Below, piece after piece: positions 60,070 through 64,000 of a stretch of DNA of 64,000 nt. Both the position numbers and the translations under genes were made by a program. The notes beneath the pieces were generated by a model that worked only from the letters and a program-made list of their open reading frames with translations, was not told the DNA's origin and did not search any database. The stretch's first letter is position 1. Every line of letters starts with the position of its first letter. Source of the stretch: DYMC01 sp035406705 (GTDB lineage: Bacteria > Verrucomicrobiota > Lentisphaeria > Victivallales > GWF2-50-93); the NCBI GenBank assembly GCA_964426675.1, contig CAYRRM010000002.1, forward strand, positions 148,889 through 212,888. The letters run 5' to 3'.

Positions 60070-62218
60070 TTGCAAATTCTGCTCGTCGTATTAATTCTTC
60101 CTGTTCAACGATAGATAGTTCTATAAATCTAGCATTTAAACCTGCAATTCTGACGACTAAGTTTTGATATTTTGCAGGATTGCGTTGGGCATCACGAAGA
60201 ATTTCAGCATCGAGTACGTTTATTTGTAATTCTTGACCTCCATCTTTAAAGAATGCTGTTGTGAGGGCTTGAATAATATGAGGGGAAGACTGAGCTCCTG
60301 CTGGTAACGTGATATTTAGATTATAAATACCGGGAAAATATCTTGTTGCTTCCAATTTTAATACGCTATTTAAGGTTGCTGTAGGTCCATTTTTAGCAGT
60401 ACCCAGTACTGCGCCGATGCTATCAGCTACTGGGCTTTGTTTTGGTCGTCCATCGAGTGTAGGGCCGATACGTTTACCATCAAGGAAGTGAAGGGACCTA
60501 ACTACGTGGCAGACGGCCAGAGGGGGTAAATTAGCTTTTTTAGCGGCGCGGCGTAATGCATTATCGCGATGTAAATTAAGTAAGATTGCCAGACGGTCCA
60601 CATTATCATCATCATTTCCCCATTTTGGTGTTTCTAAAATTTCCTTTAAGACATGTGGATCTTTTTTATCAATGGCAGAAATTAAGTCAGTAAGGAGATA
60701 ACGTTTATTATTAATAACCAGATTTTGAATAGTGCTAAGTACGTTTACTGCATTGGATGTGCCCCTGATGTAAATACCATAAATATTTGAGTACGGCATT
60801 CCAATCATAAAATCCAAGCCTTTTTCGGGGCATTCACTACAGCAAGCGCTACAAAAAGGAAATGGGTTTTTTTCGGCGTATTCTCTCGATCTAAGATAAC
60901 GAGCTTCTATGCCAGAGCTTGTCATCATAAAAACTTCATCTTCATAAGTATTCAAGATATCATTTATTATATTAGGTCCATCGAATTTTTTAGTTCTAAT
61001 AATTTTGTCAATAAGCTCAAGTTCATTAAATCCCATTGCTAAAGTATTTGCTGTTTGACAACATTTACCTGGAATTCCAAGTTCGTTACAACCTATTATG
61101 CAATAGTCCATGGCGTCATCATCTTTAACACCTCTGGCGATTAGAGATGGAATTACCTGGTGGTCATTTATTAACATTGGCATGGAACGTCCATTAGAGA
61201 GCATTTTTATAGTATGTTCCCAGATATTCTTATTGATTTCTTTATGCCAACGTAAAAATAAATGAGGATCATTGACAGGGATAGAGTTAAAAGCTTCAAG
61301 AAAAGTTAATGTTAATGAATTACAGCTGTCACCATTTGTAGAAATTCCACCAACAGTAATTGCTTGAGTTTTTGAGCCTCGGCCAAAAACGCTATTTGAA
61401 GCAATTTTCAATAGGAAAGCTTGTATTAGAAAGAGGGAATATTCTGAATTTTCTGCTGTCTCATTGTTGAATTTTGCAAGAATACGATCAGGTAAGCCAA
61501 TGGACATAGACATTCCCTGTCCCTCGATGATACTAGCAAAATGAATCAGGATAATAGACTGCAATCCTTCAAAAAGATTTTTTGCCGGATATGCTGGTAC
61601 ATTCTGGCATGCTATCGCAACTTTTCTAAGGCATGAAGCGGTAAAATGGTCTTTAATTTTCAAGGAGAGTTTTAATGCTTCATTAGAGTATCTTTTTGCC
61701 CAGTTTATAACCGCCTGACATGAGATTGCCATTGCTTTTCGATATATGATTTGTTCTTCTGACAATCCATGTATCGAATTATTTAAAGAGTTAATGATGT
61801 ATAAGAGACCGTAATCAACGACCTTTTTAAAATCTAAAGCAAGGTGTCCAATACCAGTATTTCCTTCATACTGGCGCCCACTCCAAAATTTCACAATGTT
61901 ATCAGGTATTTTACCGTTTAAGAAATCTTGCAAATTAGAGTGTTCAATTTCAATCTGAGGGTCTACAGAAAAACTGAATTCTGGGCACAACATCCATGAA
62001 CGTGGGGCGCTTGAAGTATTACCAGCAAAAACAGGATTAGAGAGGAGGTCAAGTTTCATATTGAGTAAGATATGCTCAAAAGCTTTGGCTCTCATAATTG
62101 GAATTGGTAGGTTTTCAAATTTAGAATATGCTTCAGTAATAAGTGTTGCCCGGTCAAGGCAAACAGAATCAGGCGTATTAAAAAGGGAGTGAGTAATTTT
62201 TTGAATAAGCTTATTCAT
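60059..62218 (-). CDS. Glycyl-radical enzyme of the pyruvate formate-lyase superfamily, unusual GCNE active site
   Basis: 719 residues from the ATG at 62218, which overlaps the activase stop as ATGA. The thiyl-radical Cys377 lies in YCIIGCNELGIPGK, with the Glu two residues on as in eliminases. The glycyl radical loop near the C-terminus is VRIAGLNARFIEL (Gly about 693). Dehydratase and lyase relatives normally have GCVE; here Asn replaces Val, and the chain is shorter than choline or glycerol lyases (about 790-850). Reaction unknown: dehydratase, C-S or C-N lyase are all possible. It follows a sulfatase and the activase in one operon, so the substrate may come from a sulfated glycan. Confidence 0.88.
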   Translation of the reverse strand: MNKLIQKITHSLFNTPDSVCLDRATLITEAYSKFENLPIPIMRAKAFEHILLNMKLDLLSNPVFAGNTSSAPRSWMLCPEFSFSVDPQIEIEHSNLQDFLNGKIPDNIVKFWSGRQYEGNTGIGHLALDFKKVVDYGLLYIINSLNNSIHGLSEEQIIYRKAMAISCQAVINWAKRYSNEALKLSLKIKDHFTASCLRKVAIACQNVPAYPAKNLFEGLQSIILIHFASIIEGQGMSMSIGLPDRILAKFNNETAENSEYSLFLIQAFLLKIASNSVFGRGSKTQAITVGGISTNGDSCNSLTLTFLEAFNSIPVNDPHLFLRWHKEINKNIWEHTIKMLSNGRSMPMLINDHQVIPSLIARGVKDDDAMDYCIIGCNELGIPGKCCQTANTLAMGFNELELIDKIIRTKKFDGPNIINDILNTYEDEVFMMTSSGIEARYLRSREYAEKNPFPFCSACCSECPEKGLDFMIGMPYSNIYGIYIRGTSNAVNVLSTIQNLVINNKRYLLTDLISAIDKKDPHVLKEILETPKWGNDDDNVDRLAILLNLHRDNALRRAAKKANLPPLAVCHVVRSLHFLDGKRIGPTLDGRPKQSPVADSIGAVLGTAKNGPTATLNSVLKLEATRYFPGIYNLNITLPAGAQSSPHIIQALTTAFFKDGGQELQINVLDAEILRDAQRNPAKYQNLVVRIAGLNARFIELSIVEQEELIRRAEFAIMR

Positions 62219-62931
62219 AAGCAAATTTCTACATTACCAACAAATTTGTTAAGAATGTTCCTGGCATGTTGATAATTATCTGAATTAATCGCAGGATTTA
62301 ACTTTGTTTTTAAACCAATTTTATGTCCTGGTAATAGTTGAATATGATTTGGGCGAGGGTGTTTTGTGAGGAAATGTCCAATTTCCGTAATGCTATTATC
62401 ATCGGCATTAAAACCATTGATAAGAGGGATACGTACCCAGAGTGAACCTGGATTATTATGTAATAACCATGTTAAATTGTTTAAAACTATAGAAATATCT
62501 CCGGAGCAGGCTCTTTTAAAAATAATAGGATTTGTTGTTTTTAAGTCGAAGAGCCATAGAGAAACAACTTTGTTCATTATTTGAATTTTCTCTAAGTCTG
62601 AATAGCCAGAAGTTTCTATACATAAATGATATCCTAGTTCTCTAATGTAATTAGAAAGAGTTAGTGTTGCTTCTGCCTGAAAGAGAGGTTCTCCTCCTGA
62701 AAGTGTTATTCCTCCATTACTGTATTGCCAAAAGCGGGCATCGCGTACTAATTCAGGGATAAGTTCATTGATTTGTTTGAGGTGGCCTCCATTTTTATCT
62801 TGCATATAGGGATTATGACACCACCAACAATGTAATGGACACCCCTGCATAAAAACTGTTGTGCGAATACCTGGTCCGTCATTAACACAGAAACGTTGTA
62901 TATTGCAAATCCTGATAGTTCGACTTTGCAT
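62215..62931 (-). CDS. Glycyl-radical enzyme activating enzyme (radical SAM)
   Basis: 238 residues, PflA type. CNIQRFCVNDGPGIRTTVFM is followed by the cluster motif GCPLHCWWCHNP (Cys31, 35, 38), then GGITLSGGEPLFQAEA and CIETSGY, with IQLLPGHKIG near the end. It lacks the eight-Cys ferredoxin insert found in activases of glycerol, choline and isethionate enzymes; instead about 25 residues bridge to GGITLSGGEP. It installs the Gly radical on the enzyme encoded next, with which it shares an ATGA overlap. Confidence 0.93.
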   Translation of the reverse strand: MQSRTIRICNIQRFCVNDGPGIRTTVFMQGCPLHCWWCHNPYMQDKNGGHLKQINELIPELVRDARFWQYSNGGITLSGGEPLFQAEATLTLSNYIRELGYHLCIETSGYSDLEKIQIMNKVVSLWLFDLKTTNPIIFKRACSGDISIVLNNLTWLLHNNPGSLWVRIPLINGFNADDNSITEIGHFLTKHPRPNHIQLLPGHKIGLKTKLNPAINSDNYQHARNILNKFVGNVEICL

Positions 62932-63000
62932 TGATGTTTTTAAAGAAAATTTATATTATTATGATTACATATAAAAATTCTTTTTTACTTTTCAAGGTTT

Positions 63001-64000
63001 TTAATGTCTAACATCTACCTGAAAATATTCAGTATGATAACCAGGCCATGGCTTACTTCTACGTTCTTTCTCGGAATCATTAAGAGGGGGGAGTGCTATG
63101 AGATTTCCGTCTGAAGAGAGGAATAATCCTCCACGCGCTTTTTCGCGTCTGATGAGTTCACTTTTTAGTACTTTTTTTGTTTCAGAATATTTCTTTAATT
63201 TTGCGATATTTTTTAACTCTTTGGGATCATTTTTAAGATCAAATAATTGTTCTGAGGGGCCTTCGGGATACCATATGTACTTGAAGGTTCCATCGGTTAT
63301 ACCGAGGTAATTTACGTAAGGTTTTTCACATAAAACATCGCCTATTGTGGCTTCAAGATATTTACGTGGATTCTTAAGCTTGCCATTGAGATAATCAATA
63401 ATGTTTTCACCTTCGCAATCTTCTGGAATTTTTCCTCCTGCTGCTGCGATGAGGGTTGGCATAATGTCGGCATGTGTAACGAGATGATCAAGGCGTTCTC
63501 CAAATCTTCTATTTTGCCAGGATTTTGGGAATCTGATTATAAATGGAATTCTTGCTGAAGGATCGTGAAAAAATTGTTTAGAACCAGTATGGTGATCCCC
63601 CAAAAAATCACCATGATCGGAAGTAAAAATAATAAGTGTTTCGTTAAACATTTTGAAATCTTGCAAAGCTGCAAAAATTCGTCCAATATTATAATCAATT
63701 TGTGTAATAAGTCCATAATATGCTGCACGTGCTTCACGAATAATTTCTGGTGGGATAATATCCTCAGACCACGATTCACGATGACGTTTCATTGGTATTG
63801 GAACATCATTTTCGCTCCAGTCTCCAAATATTGGTTTCGGAATAGGGCAGTTACGATACATAGAGTAGTAAGGTTCTGGGGGGTCAAGAGGAGGGTGTGG
63901 TTTTGAAAAAGAGCACCACAGAAAAAATGGCAAAGAGGGGTCACGACGGTCTCTTATATATGATACGCACTGATTAGCGATCCAATTTGTAAGTGTCATA
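63001..64000 (-). CDS. Sulfatase, N-terminus beyond the window edge
   Basis: The last 330 or so residues of an arylsulfatase/choline-sulfatase-like enzyme. FFLWCSFSKPHPPLDPPEPY, then IDYNIGRIFAAL, then the Asp/His metal motif IIFTSDHGDFLGDHHTGSKQ, SARIPFIIRFP and the C-terminal LFDLKNDPKELKNIAKL. The formylglycine site lies to the right of 64000 and cannot be checked. The ATG at 63999 is internal. First known gene of the operon with activase and glycyl-radical enzyme, 69 bp upstream of the activase. Confidence 0.9.
   Translation of the reverse strand, partial: MTLTNWIANQCVSYIRDRRDPSLPFFLWCSFSKPHPPLDPPEPYYSMYRNCPIPKPIFGDWSENDVPIPMKRHRESWSEDIIPPEIIREARAAYYGLITQIDYNIGRIFAALQDFKMFNETLIIFTSDHGDFLGDHHTGSKQFFHDPSARIPFIIRFPKSWQNRRFGERLDHLVTHADIMPTLIAAAGGKIPEDCEGENIIDYLNGKLKNPRKYLEATIGDVLCEKPYVNYLGITDGTFKYIWYPEGPSEQLFDLKNDPKELKNIAKLKKYSETKKVLKSELIRREKARGGLFLSSDGNLIALPPLNDSEKERRSKPWPGYHTEYFQVDVRH

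Noticed and set aside
1..64000. tRNA, rRNA, tmRNA or RNase P RNA genes and riboswitches
   Set aside because: I looked for T-loop-like and other conserved cores in the gaps and found none that I could support.

Overview
The window is AT-rich, gene-dense bacterial DNA. Several traits point to the PVC superphylum, most likely a Lentisphaerae/Kiritimatiellae-like anaerobe. These are many formylglycine sulfatases, prepilin-like proteins with the H-X9-DG box and with LamG domains, a glycyl-radical enzyme, an [FeFe]-hydrogenase maturase and Ser/Thr kinase plus TPR genes. The taxon is an inference from gene content; no rRNA, tRNA or CRISPR array was seen.

Layout. 1-0.9 kb: partial apbE and a first copy of a small TA-flanked element. 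0.9-3.9 kb: a GH63-like hydrolase and a NIF3 protein. 3.9-12.8 kb: a sulfated-glycan cassette (prepilin, three sulfatases, LamG protein) read leftwards from a consensus promoter, divergent from a GntR/LacI-type regulator; two identical 243-bp elements bracket it. 12.8-44.2 kb: core genes, namely dksA-lspA-miaA, a PHP phosphoesterase, trpB, a GT39, an ornithine-type decarboxylase, leuS, a 35-aa basic protein, a YidE-type transporter, an EndoIII-like glycosylase, an operon TPR-kinase-amidohydrolase-hydE, mnmE, a TSUP permease, a LamG prepilin, two histidine kinases, an LMW phosphatase, an rpiB-glyA fusion, an NqrF-like reductase, ymdB, a PHP protein, pdxA and a GT4. 44.3-52.9 kb: a battered defence-type island with a SNF2-type helicase, an Eco57I-type methyltransferase carrying an in-frame RAYT transposase plus REP hairpins, a broken tcmP and a Gp37/Gp68 (DUF5131) gene. 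52.9-57.2 kb: operon deoR-uxuB-like SDR-pdxB-gnd. 57.4-59.6 kb: an orphan CRISPR ring nuclease and an RluA synthase. 60-64 kb: glycyl-radical enzyme, its activase and a truncated sulfatase.

The most notable signal is at DNA level. An interrupted palindrome, TGCGA-WWW-TCGCA, occurs 20 times (plus one codon-driven match) across the core genes, on both strands and in all three codon phases. It resembles the cyanobacterial HIP1 octamer GCGATCGC split by three A/T bases. It is absent from the sulfatase cassette (apart from that codon-driven match), from the defence island and from the glycyl-radical locus, so it separates resident from probably acquired DNA.

Working together: secreted sulfatases and the GH63-like enzyme would strip and process sulfated or uronic polysaccharide under GntR control. 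The DeoR operon suggests hexuronate reduction feeding the pentose-phosphate route. The glycyl-radical enzyme may ferment a released product. PdxA and PdxB indicate vitamin B6 synthesis by the DXP-dependent route.
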